Origin: an uncultured Hyphomonadaceae bacterium
GTDB taxonomy: Bacteria > Pseudomonadota > Alphaproteobacteria > Caulobacterales > Maricaulaceae
Reading direction: 5' to 3'
Assembly (NCBI GenBank): GCA_913058335.1
Contig: CAJXPX010000002.1
Coordinates: 180,653 to 244,652, forward strand
Length of the DNA stretch: 64,000 bases
Positions 27,347 to 37,226 of this stretch are shown piece by piece; the first letter of the stretch is position 1, and each line of letters begins with the position of its first letter. The notes beneath the pieces are model-generated. The model made no database searches, had not been told where the DNA came from, and saw only the letters and a list, made by a program, of their open reading frames with translations. Position numbers and translations under genes: made by a program.

Positions 27347-27925
27347 TTACTCAGCAGGAGCTGTAAGACCTGCCGGTTCTTCGACACCAACAAGCTGCAC
27401 ATTAAATAGAAGCGTTGCATCTGCCGGAATACCCGGGCGCCCTTGGGGCCCATAAGCTAAATCACCTGGGATATAAAGAGTGCGCGCTTCGCAAACTTTC
27501 ATATCCTGAAGAGACTCGATCCAACCTTGAATGACGCCATCGGCCGGGAATTCGATGGTTTCGCCTCGTTCGTAGGAACTATCGAAGACGGAACCATCCG
27601 GGAAGTATCCGTGGTAGTGAACCGTCACCATCTCACTGCCTTCAGGGGACGCGCCGTCGTCCAGACCTTCTTGAGCAACTTTATACTGAAGACCACTCGC
27701 CGTTGTTGTGACGTCGTCACGTTCGCCATTAGCTGTGTGGTAGGCCGCGTAATCTGTACCGTCTAGAGTCGGGGCGTTTGCATCATCTCCGTAAGCGTCA
27801 ATGGCGGTAAAGACCTGATCTACAGGGCAAGAATAGACCATGTCGCCATTTCCACCACCAGAATTGCAGGCTGTAAAAGCAAGGGCGGAGAAGCTCGCGA
27901 GGGCGATTGTTTTAAGTGAGCGCAT
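27347..27925 (-). CDS. FKBP-type peptidyl-prolyl isomerase lipoprotein
   Basis: 192 residues from the ATG at 27925 (AAAGG upstream). Lipoprotein signal MRSLKTIALASFSALAFTAC. The FKBP domain is at about residues 85-185, with VTVHYHGYFPDGSVFDSSYERGE, VIQGWIESLQ, YIPGDLAYG and LLFNVQLV. Helps proline-limited folding of envelope proteins in the periplasm. The N-terminal 60 residues after the Cys have no obvious domain (two Cys: lipid Cys and CPVDQ). Confidence 0.93.
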   Translation of the reverse strand: MRSLKTIALASFSALAFTACNSGGGNGDMVYSCPVDQVFTAIDAYGDDANAPTLDGTDYAAYHTANGERDDVTTTASGLQYKVAQEGLDDGASPEGSEMVTVHYHGYFPDGSVFDSSYERGETIEFPADGVIQGWIESLQDMKVCEARTLYIPGDLAYGPQGRPGIPADATLLFNVQLVGVEEPAGLTAPAE

Positions 27926-27986
27926 GTAAAAAACCTTTCTATGCATTAAACTCGTAAAAACGGATATTAAAGGGCCATACGACTAA

Positions 27987-29174
27987 CTAACGCGCAAGTT
28001 CCCTCATTGCTTCTTCTAATCCTGAAAGGGTCATAGGAAACATTCGGTCTTTACCAATAATCTCTTGAATCATCTTTGTACTCTGGGAGTAGTCCCAATA
28101 TTTTTCACTCGTTGGGTTAATCCAGACAATGTGAGGGTATATATCGGCGAGTCTCTTGAGCCATACCCCACCGGCTTCTTCATTCCAATGTTCAACGGAT
28201 CCGCCGCGCATGGCTATTTCATAAGGGCTCATCGCGGCGTCTCCAACAATAACAACGCGGTGGTCAGAGCCAAACTTATGAAAAATATCCCAAGTAGGCG
28301 TAACATTATTCATTCGCCGGACATTATCCGTCCAAACTTGTTCATAAAGACAGTTGTGAAAGTAAAAATATTCCAAACGTTTGAATTCGCTCCGTGCCGC
28401 AGAAAATAAATCCTCTACCTGTTGGATGTGCGCGTCCATCGAACCGCCAATGTCGAAAAAGGCGAGTACTTTGACAGCATTGCGGCGCTCGGGCCGCATT
28501 TTAATGTCCAGCCAACCCTGTTTAGCTGTGCCTTTTATCGTGCCGTTCAGGTCTAGTTCTTCCGCCGCGCCCTCCCGGGCAAATTTACGAAGCCTTCGCA
28601 AAGCGACCTTGATATTGCGTGTGCCGATTTCTTTGTCGCCGTCGAGATTTTTGAACTGGCGTTTGTCCCAGACTTTGACAGCCTTACCGTGTCGGCCTTC
28701 TTTTTGGCCAATGCGAACACCTTCAGGGTTGTAACCATAGGCGCCGAAAGGAGATCGTCCGGCGGTGCCGATATTCCTATTACCGCCTTGATGACGTTTA
28801 TCTTGATTTTCGAGACGCTCTTTTAGAGCTTCCATGATTTTGTCAAAGTCACCCAGCTTTTCAATTTCAGCCATTTCTTCGGGTGATAGGTGAAGTTCCG
28901 CCATTTTCCGCAGCCAATCTTCTGGTATTTGGTGCTCGTCCTGCCCGAAAATATCGCCAACATAATCCAGCCCCCTAAAAACATGGGAGAAAACCTGATC
29001 AAATTTATCTAGATTTCGCTCATCTTTTACCAGAGCCGTACGGGACAAATAATAAAATCCGTCTAGGCTCTCATGCGCGACTCCTTTTTCAACGCCTTCC
29101 AACAATGTCAAGTATTCCCGGATGGAGACGGGGACTTTGGCGGCACGAAGTTCGTTGAAAAAAGAATGAAACAC
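27987..29174 (-). CDS. VWA-domain CoxE-like protein (COG3825 type)
   Basis: 395 residues, cytoplasmic. The N-terminal half is a helical region with FFNELRAAKVPVSIREYLTLLEGV at the start. The C-terminal half is a VWA domain with an altered MIDAS motif, DIGGSMD, and VIVGDAAMSPYEI. CoxE-like VWA proteins generally work with a MoxR-type AAA+ ATPase as metal-insertion chaperones; no MoxR gene is within this window. The function is therefore inferred by family only. Confidence 0.87.
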   Translation of the reverse strand: MFHSFFNELRAAKVPVSIREYLTLLEGVEKGVAHESLDGFYYLSRTALVKDERNLDKFDQVFSHVFRGLDYVGDIFGQDEHQIPEDWLRKMAELHLSPEEMAEIEKLGDFDKIMEALKERLENQDKRHQGGNRNIGTAGRSPFGAYGYNPEGVRIGQKEGRHGKAVKVWDKRQFKNLDGDKEIGTRNIKVALRRLRKFAREGAAEELDLNGTIKGTAKQGWLDIKMRPERRNAVKVLAFFDIGGSMDAHIQQVEDLFSAARSEFKRLEYFYFHNCLYEQVWTDNVRRMNNVTPTWDIFHKFGSDHRVVIVGDAAMSPYEIAMRGGSVEHWNEEAGGVWLKRLADIYPHIVWINPTSEKYWDYSQSTKMIQEIIGKDRMFPMTLSGLEEAMRELAR

Positions 29175-29312
29175 TTATTTTGGTATCTCTTTGGGTAGAA
29201 TGGTCTTTGGATCAGTTGGCATGTCCGTAACATGGCTGGAATATTTAAAAACTACAAATTTTAAAGGGCTGTCATTCGCGATGTGAATGACAGAAAGTCA
29301 AAAATAGCGTTC

Positions 29313-29711
29313 TTATTTGCACTCACCTTCATATGAGGCGCTAATGCCTTTGGCATTGGCCGCACACTCATTGGGGTAGGTGTTACCGTCACATCCGCAA
29401 ACTGGGCGGTAATCCTGAGTGCAGATTTCAGGAACCGTTGTACATTGTCCAGGCGCATCGGCGGCCCCGCACATATCGCCGATGGTGCGTTTACAAAACT
29501 CTTCCGGTCCACAGGTTGGACCTTCGCCCTGAACCATGCCGCCGCAATATTTGACGTCACCTTCGTTCATGTCGGACTCAGTCAAGTCAGGCGGAGAGAG
29601 GTGAGGTTGATTTTTTGTTCCGGGAGGAGGGGCTGTGTTGGGGGCGTCTGGAGTGGGTGCAGCGCAGGCGCAGAGGAAGGCGGCGGCTAAAAGGAGAAAA
29701 ATTTTTTTCAT
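29313..29711 (-). CDS. Small lipoprotein with Kazal-type inhibitor domain
   Basis: 132 residues from the ATG at 29711, which begins a lipoprotein signal (MKKIFLLLAAAFLCAC); the open frame continues upstream without a signal. A proline-rich stalk (about 20-45) and a cysteine-rich middle (CGGMVQGEGPTCGPEEFC) precede the C-terminal Kazal-like domain (about 95-132). That domain has CTQDYRPVCGCDGNTYPNEC and a final GEC. Kazal domains inhibit serine proteases; bacterial lipoprotein forms are known but poorly studied. The target is unknown. Confidence 0.85.
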   Translation of the reverse strand: MKKIFLLLAAAFLCACAAPTPDAPNTAPPPGTKNQPHLSPPDLTESDMNEGDVKYCGGMVQGEGPTCGPEEFCKRTIGDMCGAADAPGQCTTVPEICTQDYRPVCGCDGNTYPNECAANAKGISASYEGECK

Positions 29712-29831
29712 CAGGACGAACTCCAATCTGGAAGATTTATTATCTCTTGTTAGGCTATCCAAAAGCGTCGCACAAATGCTATAAGCAAATTTCATCTTTC
29801 CCTTTGAAACTGCACACGGCACAAAGTTCCT

Positions 29832-31979
29832 ATGAAAACAGTTTTAAAGATTCTCGCGGTTCTATTTATCTTGACCGTAATTGGCGGCGTTATTTACTTA
29901 TGGACACCGTCTGGCGCTAATTATGACGAGGCAGAAATTAAAACCACTGCGTTAGACTATGACGCACGTATTCTGAGGGATAATTATGGCGTCGCGCATG
30001 TCTTTGGTCAGACCGATGCGGATGCGAGTTTTGGATTTGGCTATGCACATGCCGAGGATGACTGGAAAACCATCCAAGACGTCGTCATTGCCGCACGAGG
30101 GATGAGCGCGCAATATAAAGGGAAATCGGTTGCGCCGCAGGATTACCTCTATGATTTGTTTAAAGTCCGTGAAGCGGTTCAGAGCAAGTATGAATCAGAT
30201 GTTCGAGATGATGTCAAAGCCGTGGCGAAGGGGTATGCTGACGCTCTAAATCTTTACGCTGTTGAGCATCCGGACGATGTCTTGCCGGCTGTTTTGCCAA
30301 TTACGCAACAAGACGTACTTGCCGGCTTTACTTGGGCGACGCCGTTTTTTTATCGTCTGGATGGTTATCTGGAAGAATTATTCACCGCCGAAAATAAACC
30401 TAATGTTTCGCCTTGGCAGCAAACGGCGAAATTGGACTTACCGGATGCGGTTAGAGGGTCAAATGCGTTTGCCGTGGCTCCGTCCCGGAGCGCGGATGGT
30501 CATACGCGTCTTATCCTGAACTCTCACCAACCCATGTCAGGGCCTTACGCTTGGTATGAAGCGCATATGGTGTCAGCGGAAGGCATGAATATTGCGGGGG
30601 CGACTTTCCCCGGCGTCCCGATTATTGCGCAAGGCGTAAATCCCGATTTGGGATGGGCGCAAACTGTAAATCGTCCGGATTTGATAGATATTTACGCCTT
30701 GGAAGTGAATGATTTCGAAGATCCTGCGCAGTATAAACTCGACGGTAAATGGCGCGACTTTGAAATTACCAAATCCAATTTTCGGGTGAAACTTTTTGGC
30801 CCTTTTTCACTACCAGTTAAGCGCAATATCCTTTGGTCAGAACATGGACCCGTCCTGTCCACTCCGACCGGGCATTACGCCATAAGATTCTCAGGCCTAC
30901 AAGGGGTCGGTGCCCTTCAGCAATGGTTCGATATGGGGAAAGCCAGATCAATGGAAGAATGGAGAACTGCTATGTCTCAAAACAATGTTCTCTCTTTCAA
31001 TATAGTTTACGCAGACAAGGATGGAAATATTGGGGAAGTTTATAACGCGAAAATGCCAAACCGTATTGAAGGACCAAGGTGGGAGGAAATTCTTCCGGGG
31101 AACAAATCAGAGTTGATTTGGGATGATTTCCGACCTCTGAGCGATATGCCGCAAATCTGGAATCCGGAGTGCGGTTGGGTTTTTTCGGCGAATGCAACGC
31201 CTTTCGATGTGACAGACGCGGCGTGTAACAACCGTCGCGAGGACTTCTCTGAGACTTTCGGGATAGAGGACCGGATTACCAATCGTTCTCGGCGGGCGTT
31301 AAAGCTTTTGACTAATGACGAGTCCGTTACACGCGAAGAGCTTCTGAGGTATCGGGCAGATACACGTTATGACCCGAAATCTGATCTGATGCAGCTCGTG
31401 GTAGATTTGGTTTCCCGTTCCTATGACGAACCAATATTAGAGGACGCGAAGGAAGTTCTTCGAAATTGGGACGGTGATACGGAGCGTAGTTCTCGCGGGG
31501 CAGCGCTGGCTGTTTTAACAGGAACACATGCGTTAGGTTATGAATATAAAGAGAATGAAATGGACCCCGTAGAAGCCCTTCGTAAAAGTGCTGAAGATTT
31601 ACGTTTGGCCTTTGGACGACTCGACCCGGAATGGGGCGAAGTGAACCGTTTACAGCGTGGGGAAACGGATTTGCCTCTGGACGGCGCGCCAGATGTTCTT
31701 CGTGCGGTTTATGCCAATCGGGACGGCGTAGCGGAAAGGGGATCCATGAATGCTTTTGCCGGGGATACCCACATTATGGTAGCAGATTGGGACGAAACGG
31801 GGGCACTGGATCTCGTTTCCATCCACCAATACGGGGCGGCAACGTTGGATGCGGAATCCCCTCATTATGCCGATCAGGCCCCACTTTTTTCAGAAGGGCG
31901 ATATAAACCGATGCCTATGACGTTAGAAGGTGTTCTGCCTCTGGCGGAACGAGATTACCGGCCCGGACAAACTGAATAG
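29832..31979 (+). CDS. Penicillin acylase family (S45) amidohydrolase
   Basis: 715 residues with an N-terminal hydrophobic export segment (about 5-25). The Ntn-hydrolase family is shown by ILRDNYGVAHVFGQTDADASFGFGYAHAEDDW. The autoprocessing site RGSNAFAVAPSRS places the nucleophile Ser at the new N-terminus of the beta chain (residue about 209). Members cleave penicillins, acyl-homoserine lactones or other N-acyl amides after self-cleavage in the periplasm. The natural substrate cannot be assigned; quorum-signal hydrolysis is possible. It is convergent with alr. Confidence 0.92.
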   Translation: MKTVLKILAVLFILTVIGGVIYLWTPSGANYDEAEIKTTALDYDARILRDNYGVAHVFGQTDADASFGFGYAHAEDDWKTIQDVVIAARGMSAQYKGKSVAPQDYLYDLFKVREAVQSKYESDVRDDVKAVAKGYADALNLYAVEHPDDVLPAVLPITQQDVLAGFTWATPFFYRLDGYLEELFTAENKPNVSPWQQTAKLDLPDAVRGSNAFAVAPSRSADGHTRLILNSHQPMSGPYAWYEAHMVSAEGMNIAGATFPGVPIIAQGVNPDLGWAQTVNRPDLIDIYALEVNDFEDPAQYKLDGKWRDFEITKSNFRVKLFGPFSLPVKRNILWSEHGPVLSTPTGHYAIRFSGLQGVGALQQWFDMGKARSMEEWRTAMSQNNVLSFNIVYADKDGNIGEVYNAKMPNRIEGPRWEEILPGNKSELIWDDFRPLSDMPQIWNPECGWVFSANATPFDVTDAACNNRREDFSETFGIEDRITNRSRRALKLLTNDESVTREELLRYRADTRYDPKSDLMQLVVDLVSRSYDEPILEDAKEVLRNWDGDTERSSRGAALAVLTGTHALGYEYKENEMDPVEALRKSAEDLRLAFGRLDPEWGEVNRLQRGETDLPLDGAPDVLRAVYANRDGVAERGSMNAFAGDTHIMVADWDETGALDLVSIHQYGAATLDAESPHYADQAPLFSEGRYKPMPMTLEGVLPLAERDYRPGQTE

Positions 31980-32078
31980 GACGCTGCGTGCGGCGTAATA
32001 GGCCCCCAAACTCATTTTGCGCAATCGTAAAATTATCCCCCATGGTTTAAATGGTACGGGTGTCTTCAAATATTGAGT

Positions 32079-33200
32079 TTACCGGCCATCTTCTTTCTTA
32101 GGCTTCCAGTAATCACGGCGGCAGCGTTGTCCAAGACGAACCAAGAGCTCGTAATTAAGCGTTTCGCCGATATTGGATTCGGTTTCCAAATGCGACCCTC
32201 GGAAAACCGCAACGCCGCCCGTTTCAACGGTCAGCCGAGCTTCTGTCACATCCAAAATAGTCAAATCCATACTGACGCGCCCGATGATTGGGGCTTCCAT
32301 ATCATGGACTATCGCTGTGCCTTTGTTGGAATGCGAGACAGGTACGCCATCCGCATAACCTGCTCCGACCACGGCGATACGCATATCTTTTTCGGCCTTG
32401 AAGCTCCCATTATAGCCAACAGTTTCGCCAGCTTGGATGTAGCGCACCTGTAATATCGGCGCGAGCAGGCTGGCTACAGGTTGCGTAACTTCTTGTTCGG
32501 CTTTGGTTGTGGCCTGACCGCCGTAAAGTCCAATTCCGGGACGCACCATTTGGAAATGGTAGGGTTTTCCGAGATATATCCCGGCCGTATTGGCAAGCGA
32601 GAGCGGAGTGAGTGGAAACTGCGCTGCCGCTTTACGAAACCGCTCAAGCTGAACCTTATTCATCGGGTTGGACGCGTCAGGAGCGCAGGCCAAATGACTC
32701 ATGACCCATTCCGGATTCAGCGATTTCCATAGCTTTTTATCACGCGCCAACTCGGTTAGGTCTTCTAAAGGGAGGCCGAGCCGGTTCATGCCTGTGTCAA
32801 TATGAATCGCGGTGTAGGGGGGCTCATTTACTTCGTCGGCAACGCTCGCCCAGAACCGCGCCTGTTCCATGGAATTGATGACTGGCTTCAGTTTCGCACC
32901 GAGCAGCACGCCTTTATCGCGCGGCGCAGGGCCATTGAGCACATAAATAGCTGCATTTGGGCCGATTCCGTCACGTAGAATTTTGCCTTCGCCAGCTGTA
33001 GCGACAAAGAATATTCGGCATCCAGCTCCATAAAGCGCTCGACCAACCGGGACAGCTCCCAGGCCGTAACCATCTGCTTTGACCGCTGCGCCGATTTTGG
33101 CGGCTCCCGCCAGCTTGCTTAGCGCTGCATAATTTGCCTTGAGCGCGTCAAGATCAACCCGAAGAGTGGGCCGTGTAGAATAAGAAGGTTGGAACGTCAT
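32079..33200 (-). CDS. alr: Alanine racemase
   Basis: PLP enzyme converting L- to D-alanine for peptidoglycan. The 373 residues from the chosen ATG at 33200 (RPTLRVDLDALKANYAAL) match the family; the longer frame from 33260 adds a doubtful 20-residue tail. The PLP lysine lies in AVKADGYGLG, and the family segments DTGMNRLG, RPGIGLYGG, VGYNGSF and GRVSMDLTILDVT are present. No good Shine-Dalgarno is visible. Confidence 0.96.
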   Translation of the reverse strand: MTFQPSYSTRPTLRVDLDALKANYAALSKLAGAAKIGAAVKADGYGLGAVPVGRALYGAGCRIFFVATAGEGKILRDGIGPNAAIYVLNGPAPRDKGVLLGAKLKPVINSMEQARFWASVADEVNEPPYTAIHIDTGMNRLGLPLEDLTELARDKKLWKSLNPEWVMSHLACAPDASNPMNKVQLERFRKAAAQFPLTPLSLANTAGIYLGKPYHFQMVRPGIGLYGGQATTKAEQEVTQPVASLLAPILQVRYIQAGETVGYNGSFKAEKDMRIAVVGAGYADGVPVSHSNKGTAIVHDMEAPIIGRVSMDLTILDVTEARLTVETGGVAVFRGSHLETESNIGETLNYELLVRLGQRCRRDYWKPKKEDGR

Positions 33201-33399
33201 ATGCGGCTCGTAAACCACGATTGCGGCAGAGGGAAGGAGAGATAGCGGCGGGTATAGCAAATTAGAAAAACCGAACGATTATTCCGATTAAGTCTGTTTC
33301 TTCAGTTTAAGCCCGGCTAGAGGGAGAAATAACATGTCTGAACTCTCAAACTGACCACCTTATTCCGAACACTTGCATAAATTTTACGCTTTAAATGAC

Positions 33400-34503
33400 C
33401 TAAGGGAGAAATAGGGTGGCGATGAGTTCGAAACCTTTCGCGCTTCCGGTTTGCTGAATATGACCGCCAAACTGTGCGACGGACGCCTTTATCAACCTAG
33501 CACCGATACCTGGAGAAGGTTTTGAATCGCCAGAGGAAGATTCTACCCGCATTTGCTCTGCAACATTATTCTTACAGGTGAGAGTGAGTTCGGTCCCCTT
33601 TACCGAAAGGGTGTAATTTATTTCAGGATTTCCCTTTGAAATGTCACCATGCTTAACGGTGTTCGCGGCAAACTCGTTTGCAATTAGTCCAATAGTGCTA
33701 GCGAGTTTTGGCTCCACAGAGCAGGTGGGGGATGTAGCCTTGACCGACACAGAGGGCGGTAAAGATGTCTCAAGATGACTTGCTAAGGTTGGAAGGTATT
33801 CCTTCAGATCTACACCGCCGGCTTCCTTTGACAGATAAATTGATTGGTGAACTGCGGTGACAGCATCTAGTTGACGTCTCAAGGCATCAAAGGCAGCGTC
33901 GGCATCACCCGTTTTACGCGCTTCCGATTTATATAGTCCAATTGCACTGGCGATAGAAGAAAGACTATTTTTGACCCGATGATCCATTTCGTCGCGTAAA
34001 ACGCTTTGCGTTTGTAAAGCGCGCCTGAGATCCAATTCCCGTGTCACGCGCCGAGCTAACACCTTTAGGGCTTGTTGTTGATCGGCGTCCAGAGTGTTGG
34101 GTTTATTGTCGAGCACACAAAGCGTCCCGATTGGTAAGCCGTTTTCAGCTTTGATGAGTGCGCCTGCATAGAATCGTAACCCATCATTCGGGATACACAA
34201 TTCATTATCTGCCGTTCGGGGGTCAACATGTGTATCTTCAATGAGAGTGAAGTCTTCTTCGAGAATAACATGTGAACAAATTGATGTATCCAGTGGCGTT
34301 TCCCTAGAGCCAAGACCAATTTCTGCTTTAAACCACTGCCTTTCGGCGTCTATGAGGTTTACAACCGATATGGGGGTGCCGCAGATTTTAGCAGCCAGTT
34401 CAACAATATCATTGAAGTCGGATTCTCGCGGCGTATCGAGAATATTATAACTGTGTAAGGTGGCTAGACGTTCTGCTTGGCGAGGGTGGGAAGTAGCTCT
34501 CAT
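33400..34503 (-). CDS. GAF-domain sensor histidine kinase (HisKA_2/HWE type)
   Basis: 367 residues, no membrane segment. A GAF domain lies at about 20-160 (RLATLHSYNILDTPRESDFNDI, then PISVVNLIDAERQWFKA). The phosphoacceptor block DEMDHRVKNSLSSIASAIGL is at about 172-190, and the ATPase domain has IANEFAANTVKHGD and GIGARLIKASVAQFGG. This class is expanded in alphaproteobacteria and often feeds the general stress response or a light or redox signal. No response regulator is adjacent. The ligand of the GAF domain is unknown. Confidence 0.92.
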   Translation of the reverse strand: MRATSHPRQAERLATLHSYNILDTPRESDFNDIVELAAKICGTPISVVNLIDAERQWFKAEIGLGSRETPLDTSICSHVILEEDFTLIEDTHVDPRTADNELCIPNDGLRFYAGALIKAENGLPIGTLCVLDNKPNTLDADQQQALKVLARRVTRELDLRRALQTQSVLRDEMDHRVKNSLSSIASAIGLYKSEARKTGDADAAFDALRRQLDAVTAVHQSIYLSKEAGGVDLKEYLPTLASHLETSLPPSVSVKATSPTCSVEPKLASTIGLIANEFAANTVKHGDISKGNPEINYTLSVKGTELTLTCKNNVAEQMRVESSSGDSKPSPGIGARLIKASVAQFGGHIQQTGSAKGFELIATLFLP

Positions 34504-34578
34504 GGGGGATTTGTTAGCTGACCAAGCAATAAATCGCCACTGTTTTTATGGCTTTACAGGCTTCTCATTCTCTTTCGC

Positions 34579-34848
34579 TTAAAAAACTAAGGGTATAGAG
34601 TTTGGGTTAGAATGAAAATCAAATGGAGGGGGGTACCAAACCACATAAGACCCTTGGAAAAGAATAAGATAAGGATTGGGGGCTGGTTCGTTTAATACGG
34701 TTATTCTTTTGGAGGCCCGCTGGCTTGCAATCAGTTTGATGTCTTCCACATCGCAAGTAAGTTCCGGACGCTTCCGCGCATTGACCCCCTTGATTAGGCG
34801 TTCTAGCGTATCAATATAAAAGTCATAATTATGTCCCAGTCTGTTCAT
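34579..34848 (-). CDS. Hypothetical protein, 89 residues
   Basis: Not recognised. A small soluble-looking protein with a charged helical N-terminal half (LGHNYDFYIDTLERLIKGV) and a C-terminal half rich in Pro, Phe and Tyr. It starts 29 bases from clpP on the opposite strand, so its first bases would overlap the clpP promoter region. It may be a real small gene or chance; the amino-acid composition is plausible for a protein. Confidence 0.45.
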   Translation of the reverse strand: MNRLGHNYDFYIDTLERLIKGVNARKRPELTCDVEDIKLIASQRASKRITVLNEPAPNPYLILFQGSYVVWYPPPFDFHSNPNSIPLVF

Positions 34849-34877
34849 TGAAACAGTCTCAGTAATCAGGAAACCCT

Positions 34878-35495
34878 ATGTTTGATCCTATTGAACAAGC
34901 CACGAACTATCTCATCCCGACGGTTGTTGAACAATCCAGCCGCGGCGAGCGGGCTTTTGATATTTATTCGCGCCTCTTACGTGACCGAATCATATTCCTC
35001 TCCGGCCCGGTTGAAGACAATATGGCGGGATCCATCACGGCGCAGCTTTTGTTCCTTGAGAGCGAAAACCCGAAAAAAGAAATTTCCATGTATATCAACT
35101 CGCCAGGCGGCGTGGTGACTGCGGGCATGGCGATTTATGACACCATGCAATATATTAAATCCCCTGTTTCAACTGTGTGTATGGGGCAGGCTTGTTCTAT
35201 GGGCTCTTTGCTTCTCGCGGCGGGTGAGGCGGATATGCGGATTGCTCTGCCAAATGCACGCGTTATGGTGCATCAACCGTCCGGCGGTTTCCGGGGACAG
35301 GCGTCTGATATTGAACGTCACGCCCAAGACATTCTTGCGATGAAAAAGCGTCTCAATGAAATTTATGTGAAACACACTGGAAAAAAATATGCGTTGATTG
35401 AGAAAACGCTGGATCGCGATCATTTTATGACGGCCGATGAAGCCAAGGATTTCGGTATTGTTGACCATGTTTATACGTCTCGCGGAGAGAAATAA
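34878..35495 (+). CDS. clpP: ATP-dependent Clp protease proteolytic subunit
   Basis: 205 residues. Catalytic triad: Ser in [11 protein letters not shown], His in MVHQPSGG, Asp in the [10 protein letters not shown] segment. Tetradecameric serine protease chamber fed by ClpX (next gene) or ClpA. In Caulobacter relatives ClpXP degrades CtrA, whose likely site occurs earlier in this window. AGGAAACCCT precedes the ATG. Confidence 0.98.
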   Translation: MFDPIEQATNYLIPTVVEQSSRGERAFDIYSRLLRDRIIFLSGPVEDNMAGSITAQLLFLESENPKKEISMYINSPGGVVTAGMAIYDTMQYIKSPVSTVCMGQACSMGSLLLAAGEADMRIALPNARVMVHQPSGGFRGQASDIERHAQDILAMKKRLNEIYVKHTGKKYALIEKTLDRDHFMTADEAKDFGIVDHVYTSRGEK

Positions 35496-35537
35496 GAGCA
35501 GCCTTTTAAACGCGGGTAACCGAAAGTTTGACTGTAT

Positions 35538-35574
35538 AAAGGCTGGGATATTCGTATCTCGGCCTTTTCTTTTG
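35538..35574 (+). terminator. Terminator after clpP with UUCG loop
   Basis: A 13-bp stem (AAAGGCTGGGATA with TATCTCGGCCTTT, two G-U pairs) closed by a TTCG tetraloop and followed by TTTCTTTT. Shows that clpP and clpX can be separate transcripts. Confidence 0.9.
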
Positions 35575-35648
35575 ACTTGAAACCTCTAGGTTTGGAGTGT
35601 CCAATAAGAAAATAATCACGCCGACTGTAAGGCGCGATTAAGGAAACG

Positions 35649-35680
35649 GCCTTAATGTGACAGTTCAATGTCATTAAGGC
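35649..35680. promoter_or_regulatory. Inverted repeat before clpX
   Basis: GCCTTAA...TGACA and TGTCA-TTAAGGC form a 12-bp interrupted palindrome with a 2-base bulge and a 6-base loop, 53 bases before the clpX ATG. There is no T-run after it, so an operator or mRNA 5' structure is more likely than a terminator. Confidence 0.5.
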
Positions 35681-35732
35681 ACAGATTTTGTAGGGATTTC
35701 ATTCAGACCTCCCGAAATGAACGAGTACGGTT

Positions 35733-37007
35733 ATGAGCAAAAACACAAGCGGCGAATCGAAAAATACGCTTTACTGTTCCTTCTGCGGCAAGAGCCAGCA
35801 TGAAGTCAGAAAATTGATTGCGGGTCCGACTGTGTTTATTTGCGACGAATGCGTCGAACTTTGCATGGATATCATCAAGGAAGAGGGAAAAGGCTCCATC
35901 GCGAAAACGTCTGAAGGAGTTCCGACGCCGAAAGAGATTTGCGAAACTTTGGACGATTACGTAATTGGTCAGGAATATGCCAAACGGGTGCTCTCTGTGG
36001 CGGTCCACAATCACTATAAGCGGTTGAACCACGCAACCTCCAACCCTGAAGTTGAGCTTGCGAAGTCCAATATCCTACTAGTGGGTCCGACAGGGTGCGG
36101 TAAAACGCTTCTGGCGCAAACTCTGGCGCGGATTTTGGATGTGCCATTTACGATGGCGGATGCGACCACTTTGACCGAAGCTGGTTATGTCGGCGAAGAC
36201 GTCGAGAACATCATTCTGAAATTGCTTCAAGCCTCCGATTATAATGTCGAGCGGGCTCAGCGCGGCATTGTCTATATTGACGAGGTCGATAAAATTTCAC
36301 GTAAATCGGATAATCCGTCCATTACGCGAGACGTGTCGGGTGAGGGCGTGCAGCAAGCTCTGCTTAAGATTATGGAAGGCACTGTTGCCTCTGTTCCGCC
36401 TCAAGGCGGGCGGAAACATCCGCAGCAGGAATTCCTGCAAGTTGATACAACGAATATCCTCTTTGTCGTCGGGGGTGCCTTTGCGGGTCTTGATAAAGTC
36501 ATCACGAATCGCGGCGATAAAAAATCCATTGGCTTTGGCGGTGAAGTCAAAGAGATGGACGAGCGCCGCATTGGCGACATCCTGCAAGGGGTAGAGCCGG
36601 ATGACTTGACCCGATTCGGACTAATCCCTGAATTTGTTGGCCGTTTGCCAGTGATTGCAACGCTTACGGATTTGGACGAAGACGCTCTGATTACGATTTT
36701 AACGCAGCCGCGGAATGCACTCGTCAAACAATATGAAACGCTTTTTGATATGGAGAGTGTGAAGCTGACTTTCTCTGAGGACGCGCTAAAGGCGATTGCC
36801 AAGAAGGCTTTGGCCCGAAAAACCGGGGCCCGAGGACTCCGTTCTATAATGGAAGGCATCTTGCTGGATACCATGTACGACCTGCCATCTTATGAAGGCG
36901 TCGCAGAAGTCGTGATAAACGGCGAAGTGGTCAATGGCACGGCTCAACCTCTCATAGTCCATTCCGAAGGAGAGGCGTCACAAGAGCAACAGGAACAAGC
37001 GTCCTGA
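35733..37007 (+). CDS. clpX: Clp protease ATP-binding subunit ClpX
   Basis: AAA+ unfoldase that delivers tagged proteins to ClpP. 424 residues: an N-terminal zinc-binding domain ([11 protein letters not shown]...CDECVELC, about 15-45), Walker A GPTGCGKT (about 118-125), Walker [11 protein letters not shown], the pore loop GYVGEDVE, and the [19 protein letters not shown] sensor region. The short acidic/Gln tail is normal. Confidence 0.98.
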   Translation: MSKNTSGESKNTLYCSFCGKSQHEVRKLIAGPTVFICDECVELCMDIIKEEGKGSIAKTSEGVPTPKEICETLDDYVIGQEYAKRVLSVAVHNHYKRLNHATSNPEVELAKSNILLVGPTGCGKTLLAQTLARILDVPFTMADATTLTEAGYVGEDVENIILKLLQASDYNVERAQRGIVYIDEVDKISRKSDNPSITRDVSGEGVQQALLKIMEGTVASVPPQGGRKHPQQEFLQVDTTNILFVVGGAFAGLDKVITNRGDKKSIGFGGEVKEMDERRIGDILQGVEPDDLTRFGLIPEFVGRLPVIATLTDLDEDALITILTQPRNALVKQYETLFDMESVKLTFSEDALKAIAKKALARKTGARGLRSIMEGILLDTMYDLPSYEGVAEVVINGEVVNGTAQPLIVHSEGEASQEQQEQAS

Positions 37008-37043
37008 TCCGTGGGACAAAGCTTTGCAAAGTTTCAAGAATTC

Positions 37044-37072
37044 AAAAGCCGCTCTGTAAGGGCGGTTTTTTT
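37044..37072 (+). terminator. Terminator after clpX
   Basis: AAAAGCCGCTC pairs with GGGCGGTTTT around TGTAA, followed by a T-run of seven. It separates clpX from lon. Confidence 0.85.
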
Positions 37073-37149
37073 GTGGGAAGGGTGGTTTTCAGGGAGCGCT
37101 GCCTTTCAGGGCAATGACAGCCCAAGCGCAGTCAAAAAAGGGCTTCGGC

Positions 37150-37176
37150 CTTGCATGGGTTAAAACCACGCCCCAT
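37150..37176 (+). promoter_or_regulatory. Heat-shock (sigma32-type) promoter of lon
   Basis: CTTGCAT (37150-37156) and CCCCAT (37171-37176) are 14 bases apart, close to the RpoH consensus CTTGAAA-N(11-16)-CCCCAT. It lies 50 bases before lon, a classic heat-shock gene. Confidence 0.6.
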
Positions 37177-37226
37177 CTTGAGAATAAAATAAGGCGCCTA
37201 AAAGACGCGCTATTTGAAGGACTATT

